NCBI GenBank assembly: GCA_045642465.1
Contig: JAZUIY010000015.1
Location: 1 to 64,000, forward strand
Length of the DNA: 64,000 nucleotides
Direction of reading: 5' to 3'
Source: RUG420 sp045642465
GTDB lineage: Bacteria > Bacillota > Clostridia > Oscillospirales > Acutalibacteraceae
This document shows positions 32,794 through 42,055 of this stretch, piece after piece. Numbering within the stretch: position 1 is the first letter of the stretch; each line of letters begins with the position of its first letter. The notes under the pieces are model-generated. The model saw nothing but the letters and a program-made list of their open reading frames with translations, had not been told where the DNA came from and searched no databases. The position numbers and the translations under genes were made by a program.

Positions 32794-33825
32794 ATGGCAC
32801 TCATTAGTGTAAACATTTCCCTTTTGCCGGGGCACGTCCCCAAGCACGAGAGGGGCAGTCCGGACAGCACAACGGACATCACATTTCGCAACTATTGCCA
32901 AGACTACATTGAAACACGAAAGCAGCTAGGTTACCTGAAAGAAAGCACCTACCTCAGGTACAAAGACCTTGCAAAGCGAGCGTATCAAAGTTTTGGCGAC
33001 GTATTGCTGAGAGATCTTTCCGTCTCTCACTTGGATGATTTTTATAGGATTTTAACTTTGCCCGGCGCAAATAAGCGGACCAACGAATCCCTGTCTCCGG
33101 TAACCATCATGGATTACCACAGACTCATCTCTTTGGTCTTAAAGGATGCAGAAGCCAAGGGCTACATCCCCGCCAACATTGCCGACAAAGCCACCATTCC
33201 AAAGCAGCACAAACCGACCGCAAATTACTATCAACCGGAGGATGTAAAACAAATTCTAGCTGCAGCGAATTTGGAACCCATTAGAAGGAAAGCACTCATT
33301 TATACTTTTCTCCTCACCGGCGCCCGCCGCGGAGAAGTATTAGCTCTTCACTGGGAAGATATTGACTTTAGCAATGAAGTAATACACATCCGCAAAAACC
33401 TAATGTGTGACTCCACCAATGGTATTTATCTAACCACACCTAAAAACGAGTCTTCTGTGCGAGACATTCCCTTATGCGCAGAACTCACTGCCGTTTTGCA
33501 AGAGCTAAAAGAGAGTACCCCTTCTAGAGGTTTCGTCTTCACTACCAAAAACGATAAACCTTTAAATCCAAGTGGTATTTCTCATTTCATGCACGACTTT
33601 GGTGAACGGTACAATCTCCCGCCGATTAACCCACATGCCTTTCGCCACACCTTCGCTTCCCTCCTCATTACGGAGGGCGTAGACATTACCACCGTATCTA
33701 AACTCCTGGGCCACGCCCAAATCAGCACAACCCAAAATGTCTATGCGCATGTCATTGAGTCAAAACGGAAACAATCCGGCTCCGTTATTTCAAAAATCTA
33801 CTTCAACAACATAGATTTCACCTAA
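32794..33825 (+). CDS. Tyrosine recombinase (site-specific integrase family)
   Basis: A 343-residue recombinase: N-terminal core-binding (SAM-like) domain at about residues 28-140 and a catalytic domain with TGARRGEVLAL (Arg I), NPHAFRHTFAS (H-x-x-R), LLGHAQISTT (His) and NVYAH (nucleophile Tyr). All catalytic residues are present. AGGAGG precedes ATG 32794. There are no phage, conjugation or excisionase genes nearby; instead it ends 68 bases before one of two inverted 25-bp sites flanking the adhesin pair, which makes it the prime candidate for a DNA invertase. Confidence 0.95.
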   Translation: MALISVNISLLPGHVPKHERGSPDSTTDITFRNYCQDYIETRKQLGYLKESTYLRYKDLAKRAYQSFGDVLLRDLSVSHLDDFYRILTLPGANKRTNESLSPVTIMDYHRLISLVLKDAEAKGYIPANIADKATIPKQHKPTANYYQPEDVKQILAAANLEPIRRKALIYTFLLTGARRGEVLALHWEDIDFSNEVIHIRKNLMCDSTNGIYLTTPKNESSVRDIPLCAELTAVLQELKESTPSRGFVFTTKNDKPLNPSGISHFMHDFGERYNLPPINPHAFRHTFASLLITEGVDITTVSKLLGHAQISTTQNVYAHVIESKRKQSGSVISKIYFNNIDFT

Positions 33826-33893
33826 ACGGAACCTACATATCTCAGCAAACCTCACAGCAAAAGACCTAAGCATACCATTTCTTTTTCTGTATC

Positions 33894-33918
33894 TTCACAA
33901 AATGATACAAACTATGAA
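33894..33918 (+). repeat. Left candidate recombination site
   Basis: TTCACAA (33894-33900), 11-base spacer AATGATACAAA, CTATGAA (33912-33918). The 20 bases from 33902 to 33921 recur exactly, inverted, at 41953-41972. Arms plus an 11-base spacer are the classical layout of a tyrosine-recombinase core site; here the outer arm differs from the inner at two positions. Confidence 0.8.
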
Positions 33919-33926
33919 AAAAGATG

Positions 33927-33963
33927 GCCCCTGCATTTGCTTTAGCAGAGGCTTGTGAAGATA
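33927..33963 (+). promoter_or_regulatory. Structured leader of the rightward adhesin gene
   Basis: GCCCCTGC (33927-33934) pairs with GCAGAGGC (33945-33952), with one C-A mismatch at the fourth pair, followed by TTGTGAAGATATAG shared with the other adhesin leader. The left adhesin copy of this hairpin differs in sequence but keeps the shape. Confidence 0.6.
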
Positions 33964-33983
33964 TAGAAGAAGGTGAGGTTAAT

Positions 33984-36900
33984 ATGTCAAAAAGTAAGAA
34001 AATCTTAGTTGCTCTTGTATCTTTCACATTGACCTTCTCCTTTGTATTAGCGTTGGTTTTAGTTCCAATGAAAGCAAAGCCAAAGGCAGGTGCAGCTACA
34101 CAGGCTTTAGTTGATGACGCAACTACTTACGTTACCGGATTAACCACAAACAAATCCGCCAACCTCGTAGATGCCAACACTGACACCTACCGTTTAGATC
34201 TTACTGCCAGAGCCGATTCTGAAACCTTGACTCCGGCAAAGACTGACTTCGAAATTGTAGTAGACACGTCTTCTCCAATGGATGAAGTCCTCTATACGAG
34301 AAATATTACCAACTTACAGAATGGCGTAAAATTCTCTAAGCATGCTATGAAGGGTTCCAACCACATTGACATGCGTGACTATGATAACCCGTCCAACAGC
34401 TTAAATGGCGGTATCATGGAAAAGATTATTGAAACCCTCAGTTCCAGTGACTATCAAGGTTTAAAATTCGTTGAAGATCCATCTGTTCCAAACGTTTACG
34501 TTTATTTGGCTCAGACCTCAAAAGCGTATACTTCAGGATCGGGGCTTTCAACAAAAGAAAACAATGAATTCTCGTATACGTTCACTGATTCTGATGGTAA
34601 CGTATATGAAAGTACGGCAGATACCAGTTCTGCAGCCTCTGCAAAAGTGTTTACCCCGTATACGGTTTCGTGGAGTTCACTCAATGTTGCTTTCATTGCA
34701 ATCAAGAGTAACTGGAATACACCGAATTCCATGCGTTTCTTACTTAAAACGCGTGTAACAGACGGCGCCCCGGAAGAGGTTTATGTAGACAACTGGTATG
34801 AAGTTAGCGCTCATAACGGCGACGACAGCAGCACGTTATATGACAACTCTGTGTTAGCAAGTTATGCGCTGGACAACTCTAGAAAGTTGTATATTATGGA
34901 TGACCAGGGAGTTCAGCATAGGATTTTCATAAGTGCCAAAATGGATAATGCCACTTACAACGCAACGCTCAGCGAAACCGATGTGAACCGTGTTACGGAC
35001 GTTATTTACACCATTTATGAAAATGATGATCCAAACGGTAGGGTTCTTTATCAAACTCATCAAGGTAACATGGTTTACGGCTCCTTACACGGTGTTTTCC
35101 AAGGGTTCCGCGAACTGAAACAAAATCCGGACGGCACTTATCAGGTAGATCCAACTACAGGTGAATTTGTTGTAGACCACTCTAAATCCATTGAACATAC
35201 CACGCTTTACATTGATGGTCAGCAGAAGGTAACCAAACTGATTGCTGCCAGAGAAGCATTGGAAGATTTGGTTATTTCTATTCACCAGGAAGCTGCTGAA
35301 AACGGGGTTGAACAGCGTGTAGGCCTTGTTTCTTATAAAAATGTTTCCAGAGTAGGTATTTCTACCCCTAAAGCTACCGTTGAAGTTGACTTACCGGATG
35401 GTAACCTTCAGCGTGAAGACTCTTTGGGCAACATGATTTATGAAATTTATAAGTTAAATACTTCCGAGAAGGTTGAAGAACGACCAGACGAGGGTCTTGA
35501 CAAAGCTTATAGTGAATTTAAAGATCACAGTTCCGGTAGAAAAACAGTATGTTTGGCTGTTATAGGCGGATATCCAAGACGAGCAACCACGACCTTTAAT
35601 GATGGATACAGTACCGATTCCGCCGACCTTGCCATTGAATCTTCTTACAAAATGAAAACTCAATTAGGCACGAAGGTTTATTCTTTCGGTTTGTTTACCT
35701 ATGCAAATGTAGATCAGTTGTACGGCGACAAAGACTACCACTTTGACTGGACCGGGTCCGGTAAAAACAATGTGGCATGTACCGGCCGTGTAGGTAGCGT
35801 CTGGGGCGCTACGTTCCTGTCTAACATTACGCAGAACACCACCATTTCTCCGCATAACGCAGCTGCGAATAACAGATTCTTAAACTATCTGTCTTCCAAC
35901 AGCCCGGACGCACAAGAAGCTGGTATAGACGCGGCATCGTCCATTAACATTTTGAGAAAAGGCTTCAAGATTCACAAGAATTGGACCTGCTCAAACGAGG
36001 GCTATTATTTTGCCGTATCTGACAGAACCTACAACGGCATGAATGATGACGGTACTGTTAACGACACTGTTCTTACTCAGGAAGAATTAAGAGCAAACTT
36101 GCTGACAGCTATGCAGTCTATTAAAGATGCTTTTCGTGTACCTGCTACTAAGTTAACGGAATCCTGCTATATCTACGATGGTGTATCTAAGTATTTCGAC
36201 TTTGCAGACCCTGAAAACGTAGACGTTCATGTTTACGAAAATGGTACCGATAAAACCGGTGAATATACGGTTGTATATGGTGACATAGAAGACTATGCAG
36301 ACGACAACCGCAAGTTAGTTGTAATTGATACAGACAATAACATTGTTGCCGTTAAGGGTTACAACTACTCTGCTCACGTTGGAGAGGCCTTGAAAGTCTC
36401 CTTCAATGTAAAGCGTCATGAAGGCTTCATTGCCGGTACCAACGTACCAACCAACACCATCAATGCCGGTGTATACGACGGCGACGGCCTTTTGGAAGGC
36501 GACTTCCCAAGACCGGCTGTTGACCTTGCTACCAAGTACCACAGCGGTTCTGTAAGTGACCAAAGTATTTATACCGGTCACGAAGCAAACCTGGCAGACT
36601 TCATTAATCCATCTTCTGTAGATGGCTTCAACAACCAATTTGTAAATCTGAGTTACGTCATTAAGGATGGCAGCAATACCATTGGTACTTATACCATTCC
36701 TGCAGGCGAAACTTACGGTGAATGGTCTGGCGTAAATGCATCCGATGATACCGCATTTGCCAACGCCATTTACCCTCAGATGTGGGAATCCAAGGGATAC
36801 ACAGTTGTATGTACCGTTACTCCACTTGACAATTCCCTTGGTACCGTAACCGAGACCAGTAACCCGAAGGTATATGTATTCTCTCCGGCATTCCAGGTAG

Positions 36901-37913
36901 TAGATGGTCACACCAGCTACAACGCCCAAGAAGATATTACCCCAGAAGTTGCTTGGGAATTGGATAATGCAGGCAAGATTTTGGCCGGAAGCAATACACC
37001 GGCTGCACCGGAAGATTTGGCTCCGAACATCACTTACACCATTCATTCTGATACCAAGGATGCAGATGTAACAGATCAGGATGCTCACACTTTCACTTCC
37101 GATGAAACCTTTAGCATTGGCAATGTAGCAGAAGACGATTATTCCTTCAACTATACCAACCATCATTGGGACATCCTTATGGAAGACACCTATGATGACA
37201 ATGGTAACGTTACCGGTCAGACACAGGTTAAAGATGAAGATGGTAATCCTGTATACGGCTGGATTGACACCGAAAAGACCGTAGAAAGAACCTGCGGTTC
37301 TCTCCCGGATGAAGCCTACACGGTTTACAACGGCACGAGAGAAAGCCAGATTAATGAATTCACCTGGGATCTGAGTAAGTACGCATTAGACATTACGAAG
37401 ATTTTCTCCGGCGATTACATGAATGCAGATGCAGTGGAAGATGTTACTTTCACTGTCACTGGCAACCTGCCATCTGGCGAAACTTCTCAGGTCGTTAACA
37501 TTTCCAAGGAAGACTTCACCGACAAACACAATGGTACATTTGAGGCAACAGCAGATGCAGTTCAGTTGTACTGTGGCGTCGAATACAACGTAGCTGAAAC
37601 TTGGGAAGGCGGTATGCCGCTGGCCCAGGAAGGCGGCCCACTCTATGAAATCACCTACGCCGCCAAAGAAGGCTCCGAAGGAAGCGTCACCGCAAGTACG
37701 GATGGCCTGACCATCAACTGTGCCGAAGGTACTAACGTTGGTGTCATCATCACCAACAAGAACATGGATACCCCAGGACCAATCACTGGCATTGGCGATG
37801 TAGCTCATTCCAATCCAACTACCATTAAGATCATTGCAATTGCAGCAATGTTCCTGGTAATCATTGGTTCCGCAGCAGGTTACAAGTTCTTCATCAAACA
37901 AAGAAGTGAATAA
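33984..37913 (+). CDS. Giant surface adhesin with vWA-like domain, allele 1 (pilus-tip type)
   Basis: A 1309-residue surface protein starting at ATG 33984 (AAGGTGAGG upstream). It has an N-terminal signal/anchor segment (residues about 7-30) and a von Willebrand factor A-like region from Asp94 (EIVVDTSSPMD) to around residue 570 (KVYSFGLFTYANVDQLYG), with long insertions. Ig-like/Cna-B-like repeats follow. The sorting tail is GPITGIG, a hydrophobic span and KQRSE. The MIDAS motif is degenerate (DTSSP for DxSxS). It is homologous over its whole length to the convergent protein at 38039. In the present orientation the only upstream gene is the recombinase, so it may be the silent copy. Confidence 0.88.
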   Translation: MSKSKKILVALVSFTLTFSFVLALVLVPMKAKPKAGAATQALVDDATTYVTGLTTNKSANLVDANTDTYRLDLTARADSETLTPAKTDFEIVVDTSSPMDEVLYTRNITNLQNGVKFSKHAMKGSNHIDMRDYDNPSNSLNGGIMEKIIETLSSSDYQGLKFVEDPSVPNVYVYLAQTSKAYTSGSGLSTKENNEFSYTFTDSDGNVYESTADTSSAASAKVFTPYTVSWSSLNVAFIAIKSNWNTPNSMRFLLKTRVTDGAPEEVYVDNWYEVSAHNGDDSSTLYDNSVLASYALDNSRKLYIMDDQGVQHRIFISAKMDNATYNATLSETDVNRVTDVIYTIYENDDPNGRVLYQTHQGNMVYGSLHGVFQGFRELKQNPDGTYQVDPTTGEFVVDHSKSIEHTTLYIDGQQKVTKLIAAREALEDLVISIHQEAAENGVEQRVGLVSYKNVSRVGISTPKATVEVDLPDGNLQREDSLGNMIYEIYKLNTSEKVEERPDEGLDKAYSEFKDHSSGRKTVCLAVIGGYPRRATTTFNDGYSTDSADLAIESSYKMKTQLGTKVYSFGLFTYANVDQLYGDKDYHFDWTGSGKNNVACTGRVGSVWGATFLSNITQNTTISPHNAAANNRFLNYLSSNSPDAQEAGIDAASSINILRKGFKIHKNWTCSNEGYYFAVSDRTYNGMNDDGTVNDTVLTQEELRANLLTAMQSIKDAFRVPATKLTESCYIYDGVSKYFDFADPENVDVHVYENGTDKTGEYTVVYGDIEDYADDNRKLVVIDTDNNIVAVKGYNYSAHVGEALKVSFNVKRHEGFIAGTNVPTNTINAGVYDGDGLLEGDFPRPAVDLATKYHSGSVSDQSIYTGHEANLADFINPSSVDGFNNQFVNLSYVIKDGSNTIGTYTIPAGETYGEWSGVNASDDTAFANAIYPQMWESKGYTVVCTVTPLDNSLGTVTETSNPKVYVFSPAFQVVDGHTSYNAQEDITPEVAWELDNAGKILAGSNTPAAPEDLAPNITYTIHSDTKDADVTDQDAHTFTSDETFSIGNVAEDDYSFNYTNHHWDILMEDTYDDNGNVTGQTQVKDEDGNPVYGWIDTEKTVERTCGSLPDEAYTVYNGTRESQINEFTWDLSKYALDITKIFSGDYMNADAVEDVTFTVTGNLPSGETSQVVNISKEDFTDKHNGTFEATADAVQLYCGVEYNVAETWEGGMPLAQEGGPLYEITYAAKEGSEGSVTASTDGLTINCAEGTNVGVIITNKNMDTPGPITGIGDVAHSNPTTIKIIAIAAMFLVIIGSAAGYKFFIKQRSE

Positions 37914-37930
37914 GCTTCTATGAAAAGACG

Positions 37931-37968
37931 GAAAGACCGAGTGCCTCCTCACTCGGTCTTTCTTATTT
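37931..37968 (+). terminator. Terminator of the rightward adhesin
   Basis: Perfect 13-bp stem GAAAGACCGAGTG/CACTCGGTCTTTC with T-rich tail. Confidence 0.92.
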
Positions 37969-37985
37969 CAAAACGAAACAAGAAA

Positions 37986-38015
37986 AAAGCAGGCAGTGAA
38001 ATCACTGCCTGCTTT
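37986..38015 (-). terminator. Terminator of the leftward adhesin
   Basis: AGCAGGCAGTGA/TCACTGCCTGCT, perfect stem, with T run on the minus strand. Each adhesin thus carries its own terminator inside the cassette. Confidence 0.9.
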
Positions 38016-38038
38016 CGCGTTTCCCCTAGAAGAGTGTA

Positions 38039-41000
38039 TTAAACTTCTCTCCTACGCTTGAAGAACCGAAGTCCAACATAAGATGCTCCCAAGAGAACTC
38101 CAACGCCAGAGATTGCAATAATCTTTGCTGCCGTCGGATTTGACTTGGCACCATCATTTAATCCTGTAACTGGGCCGCCTGCTGCAGACCACATATACTG
38201 ATTGTTGACTACCAAGCCAACAGAAGCACCGTCTGCCAAGTCGGCACCGGATACAACAGCATAATTTGTGCCATCAGCCTGAGTTACTTTACCTTCAGAA
38301 CCTTCTGCCGGAGCATAACTTACAACATACTTCTGACCTTCAGCGGAAGAAGGCATACCACCTTCGCCCCAATCCTCTTCTACGTTGTAATCCTGTCCAC
38401 AGTAGAGTTGAATAGCATTTTCCTTTTCTGCTTTATACGGATAACTATTGTTAAAGTCATTAGCAGAAATAGTTATAGTTTCAGACGGTTTGCCAGAAGG
38501 AAGCGTACCAGTAATAGTAAAGCTTACATCTTCAACAACATCCTTGGCCATGTAATCACCGGTAAACTGTTTACTCAAGTCTAAGGTGTACTTGTTCATG
38601 GTCCAAGTATATTCATCCAGATTCGTATCCGGCTGATCCCGAGTAGTATTTACTACAGTATAAGCGGTATTTGGAATACTACCGAGCGTTCGATTTACTT
38701 TTCTAGTTGTTTCATTCCAGCCATAAACAAGGTTGCCTTCCTCATCTTTTACTTCTTGTTGGCCACTAATATGATCCTTATCATCGTAGAGATCCTCCAG
38801 GAGAACACCCCAGGTGTAAATGGTGTAATAGAAAGAGTAATCCTCCAAGGCCACATTGGTAATTTCAAAACTTTCGTCTCCAAGGAAGGTGTGCTCCGTA
38901 ACATCTGTTACTTCTTCATTCTTCAACTTGGAGCGGATGGCGTAAGTAAGAGTTGGCTCTTCGCCATCTGGTAATACAATTTCTTTGCCATCGGCCAGAA
39001 CCTGACCGGCACTGTCTAGTGCCCATGCAACTTCCTCTACAGAAACGTCTCCGGTTGCCCCATAATTGGTTTTATCGTCTTTAACCTTAAATTCTGGAGC
39101 AAAAACGTAAACGTTTGGATTGGAAGTTCCGTTAATAGTGGTTACGTTGCTAGTAGCTTGTGCCGGTGTAACTGTGCAATCTACGGTATAACCGGTAGAA
39201 GCCCACATCTGTGGGTAAATTTTGTTTGCAAAAGCGTCTTCGTTATCCGCGTTTACGCCAGACCATTCGCCAAAGGTGTCGCCCGGTTTAATGGTGTAAG
39301 TACCAATGGTAGAACCGTCTTTCTTGATGGTATAAGTCAGGGTTACAAATTCATTGTTAACACCATCTATTTTCTGCGGATTGATGAACGCTGCTAAATT
39401 AGCTTCGTGACCTGCATATATGCTTTGGTCGGTAACGTTTTCATCATATTTTAGTGGCAAATCAACACGTGGATAAGGGAAGTCACCTTCCAAAAGGTGG
39501 TCTTTATCATAAATGCCTGCAGATTTCAGGTTGGTAGGTACATTTGCACCGCCAATAAAATCGGCCTTGCGTTTTGCATTAAAGGATACCTTCAAGGTTT
39601 TGTTGACGTTGTTGGAGTAGTCATAACCGGTGACGGTTACGTCACCTTTGTCTTTGTCAACAATAACCCGAACTTGATTGGTGATATCTACACCGTCTTC
39701 GTACACACGAACGTCATTTGCTTCTCCATCCATGACAAAATACCTGGAAAGAGAGTCTTCCAACGTAGTATTTGCATCTAAAACGGTACTTGGAACTCGA
39801 AAGTCGTCTTTCAGTTTTGTCATTGCCGTTCTTAACCGGCCTCGAATTTCATCAGGTGTAAGAGCGGTTTCGTCAATATTACCCTCGTCGTCCATCCCTC
39901 GGTAATCTACGTCAGATACGGAAAGATAGTAACCATCATTATTCCATGAATAGTTACTGGAAATCTTAAATCCAAGATATCCCAGTGCCTTAATAGCAGT
40001 TAAGCCCAAGCCATTTGCATCTGGACTGTTGGAAGACAGATAGTTCAAGAATCTATTAGTTGCTGCCGCGTTGAAAGGAGAAATTGCTTCAGTATCATCA
40101 CTAAACCAGCCCTTCAAATCGGTGTCTTGTGTCCACGTAGAGGACATGGTAGCACCCCAAGAGTCGCCTATACGGCCATTACATACTACATTGTTTTTGC
40201 CGGAACCGTTCCAGTCAAAATGGTAGTATTTTTCACCGTATAACTGGTCTTCGTTGGCATAGCGGAAGAGACCAAAAGCGTATACTCTCGTTCCTAAATT
40301 TTGCTTCATTCTATTTGAAGACTCTATAGCATATTTGGCTGCAGTAGTACTATAACCATTATTGTAAGTGGTAGTGGTTTGTCTTGGATAGCTACCAATA
40401 ACAGCTAAACAAACGGTTTTTCTGCCGGCGCTATGGTCTACAAATTCACTATATGCTTTATCAATGCCCTCGTCTGGTCTTTCTTCGAATCGAGATCCTG
40501 GGTCTAAGGCATACAATTGTTCAATAAAACCAGCTAAAGACCCTTCTTCTCGAAGATTCCCATCAGGTAAATCCACTTGAACTTTTGCTTTTGCAGTAGT
40601 ATATGATAAATCGCCAACACCAAATTGCTTCGTGTTTTGATAAGAGATTAAGCCGACACGTTGGTCTACGCTGTTTTCGTAAGCTTCTTGATGAATAGAA
40701 ATGGCTAAATCTTCCAGAGCCTCTTTTGCGGCTACCATTTTTGTTACATTTTCGCCTTTACCATCTTTGTAATATAGCGTGGTATGCTCAATGGAGTGCT
40801 CGTGGTCAATAACGTAGTCCCCGTTTGCATCTGTAACATAGTTTCCATTGGAATCTTTTACATAGTTATAAAAACCTTGGAAAACGCCGTAGTTTACGCC
40901 CCAAATATCATTGCCTTCGTGGGTAGAATAAATGATATTGCCATCAGCTCTTCCGTTATCGGTGATGTACAACTTACAGTCTACATAACGGTCACCGTTG

Positions 41001-41896
41001 GCGCTTGTTGTAGCGGTTGCAAACACCTGATGCCACTCATTATTGTCGTCAACAATCCACAGGCCGCCATTGGTATTTGCCTTCTCGAAAAGTGTTTGCA
41101 TAATTGCTAATGAGGAACCGTCAGGTCTGTAGTAAATATCGGAAACATTATAACTGGCCTGCGCATTAGCGGTTACTTTCTTCTTCAAAGTGAACTTCAT
41201 TGTTCCCGGTTTATTATTTTTGACATGGCGTGCATAATTGGCAATCAACGTATCAGAAATATTATAAGATTGGCTTATATATACATTACCAAAGGAGTCG
41301 GTAAAGGTATATGAATAAGTGCACTTATGACTACCTATGTAGCTGTCTTCTGAAAAATTCTGAGCCAAATATACGTAATGGTTCGGAGCATTTGGATCTA
41401 AAATATAACTGTTATTTTCGTAAGGGGAACTAGATAGCACGTCACCAGCTTCTTTAAAGATCCAGCCCAAGAGATCATTGTTCGTTGCGTTGTCCGGGTT
41501 GTTCGAATCGTACATTTCATGGTGTGTTGGAGAACTTTCTTTCTTAAACGTACCATGGTTTTGCAAACTGACTTCATCTCTATGGTATAGTACATCGGCC
41601 ATAGGAGAGCATGTGTCTACAACAATTTCGAAATCAGTTTCGCTCGGTGTCATACGAGCAGCGGTTGCTTTTGCGGTAAGGTCAATTCTATAGGTATCAG
41701 AATTGGCGTCTATTAAAGAGGCGGATTTGCTAGTTTGCAAACCGGTGACATAAGTAGTTGGATCATCAGTAAGAGCCTGCGTAGAAGCGCCAGCTTCCGG
41801 CTTCATTTTCATTGGTACCAATACCAATGCTAAAACAAAGGAGAAAGTTAAAACAAAAGATACTAATGCAATTGTAATTTTCTTAGCCTTTGTCAT
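38039..41896 (-). CDS. Giant surface adhesin with vWA-like domain, allele 2 (pilus-tip type)
   Basis: A 1285-residue protein, the counterpart of the 33984 product. The first 99 residues align without gaps, including Asp94 (EIVVDTCSPMA); later blocks such as EALEDLAISIHQEA, EERPDEGIDKAYSEF, GRKTVCLAVIG and YHFDWNGSGKNNV are shared, while the segments between differ strongly. The MIDAS is even more altered (DTCSP). The sorting tail is GPVTGLN, a hydrophobic span and RRREV. It lies downstream of, and in line with, the leftward pilus operon, so it is the copy likely to be expressed now. AAGAGGTGA precedes ATG 41896. Confidence 0.88.
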   Translation of the reverse strand: MTKAKKITIALVSFVLTFSFVLALVLVPMKMKPEAGASTQALTDDPTTYVTGLQTSKSASLIDANSDTYRIDLTAKATAARMTPSETDFEIVVDTCSPMADVLYHRDEVSLQNHGTFKKESSPTHHEMYDSNNPDNATNNDLLGWIFKEAGDVLSSSPYENNSYILDPNAPNHYVYLAQNFSEDSYIGSHKCTYSYTFTDSFGNVYISQSYNISDTLIANYARHVKNNKPGTMKFTLKKKVTANAQASYNVSDIYYRPDGSSLAIMQTLFEKANTNGGLWIVDDNNEWHQVFATATTSANGDRYVDCKLYITDNGRADGNIIYSTHEGNDIWGVNYGVFQGFYNYVKDSNGNYVTDANGDYVIDHEHSIEHTTLYYKDGKGENVTKMVAAKEALEDLAISIHQEAYENSVDQRVGLISYQNTKQFGVGDLSYTTAKAKVQVDLPDGNLREEGSLAGFIEQLYALDPGSRFEERPDEGIDKAYSEFVDHSAGRKTVCLAVIGSYPRQTTTTYNNGYSTTAAKYAIESSNRMKQNLGTRVYAFGLFRYANEDQLYGEKYYHFDWNGSGKNNVVCNGRIGDSWGATMSSTWTQDTDLKGWFSDDTEAISPFNAAATNRFLNYLSSNSPDANGLGLTAIKALGYLGFKISSNYSWNNDGYYLSVSDVDYRGMDDEGNIDETALTPDEIRGRLRTAMTKLKDDFRVPSTVLDANTTLEDSLSRYFVMDGEANDVRVYEDGVDITNQVRVIVDKDKGDVTVTGYDYSNNVNKTLKVSFNAKRKADFIGGANVPTNLKSAGIYDKDHLLEGDFPYPRVDLPLKYDENVTDQSIYAGHEANLAAFINPQKIDGVNNEFVTLTYTIKKDGSTIGTYTIKPGDTFGEWSGVNADNEDAFANKIYPQMWASTGYTVDCTVTPAQATSNVTTINGTSNPNVYVFAPEFKVKDDKTNYGATGDVSVEEVAWALDSAGQVLADGKEIVLPDGEEPTLTYAIRSKLKNEEVTDVTEHTFLGDESFEITNVALEDYSFYYTIYTWGVLLEDLYDDKDHISGQQEVKDEEGNLVYGWNETTRKVNRTLGSIPNTAYTVVNTTRDQPDTNLDEYTWTMNKYTLDLSKQFTGDYMAKDVVEDVSFTITGTLPSGKPSETITISANDFNNSYPYKAEKENAIQLYCGQDYNVEEDWGEGGMPSSAEGQKYVVSYAPAEGSEGKVTQADGTNYAVVSGADLADGASVGLVVNNQYMWSAAGGPVTGLNDGAKSNPTAAKIIAISGVGVLLGASYVGLRFFKRRREV

Positions 41897-41912
41897 TTAA
41901 CTTCACCTCTTT

Positions 41913-41950
41913 CTATATCTTCACAAGCCTCCACGGTTTCCCGTGGGGGC
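41913..41950 (-). promoter_or_regulatory. Structured leader of the leftward adhesin gene
   Basis: On the minus strand GCCCCCACGG-GAAA-CCGTGGAGGC (41927-41950) is a 10-bp stem with a GAAA tetraloop and the same C-A mismatch as the other copy, followed by TTGTGAAGATATAG. Stem bases differ from the left copy in compensating pairs. Confidence 0.65.
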
Positions 41951-41955
41951 GATTT

Positions 41956-41980
41956 TTCATAGTTTGTATCATCCTATGAA
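41956..41980 (-). repeat. Right candidate recombination site
   Basis: Plus strand TTCATAG (41956-41962), 11-base spacer, CTATGAA (41974-41980): perfect 7-bp arms. On the minus strand the spacer is GATGATACAAA, 10/11 identical to the left site, and the site is inverted relative to it. Recombination between the two would invert about 8 kb. Confidence 0.82.
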
Positions 41981-41982
41981 TT

Positions 41983-42023
41983 GGCAGCTCCTTAATCTAG
42001 TTTATTAGGTTAAGAGAGCTGCC
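41983..42023 (-). other. 13-bp stem-loop between minor pilin and recombination site
   Basis: GGCAGCTC-CTTAA pairs with TTAAG-(A)-GAGCTGCC around a 14-base loop. No T run follows, so read-through from the pilus operon into the adhesin is possible. It may protect the 3' end of the pilus transcript or set the adhesin level. Confidence 0.65.
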
Positions 42024-42055
42024 CATCCGAGGATTTTCAATTTCTTCTTCTGCAA

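Noticed and set aside
33902..33983. Cyclic-di-GMP riboswitch in the adhesin leaders
   Set aside because: The hairpin and a GAAA loop looked tempting, but the conserved GEMM-I and class II core sequences are absent and the element is too short.
36315..37166. Open frame of 283 codons on the minus strand inside the rightward adhesin
   Set aside because: Antisense shadow of a clearly coding gene; translation is Ile/Val/Cys-rich without domain motifs.
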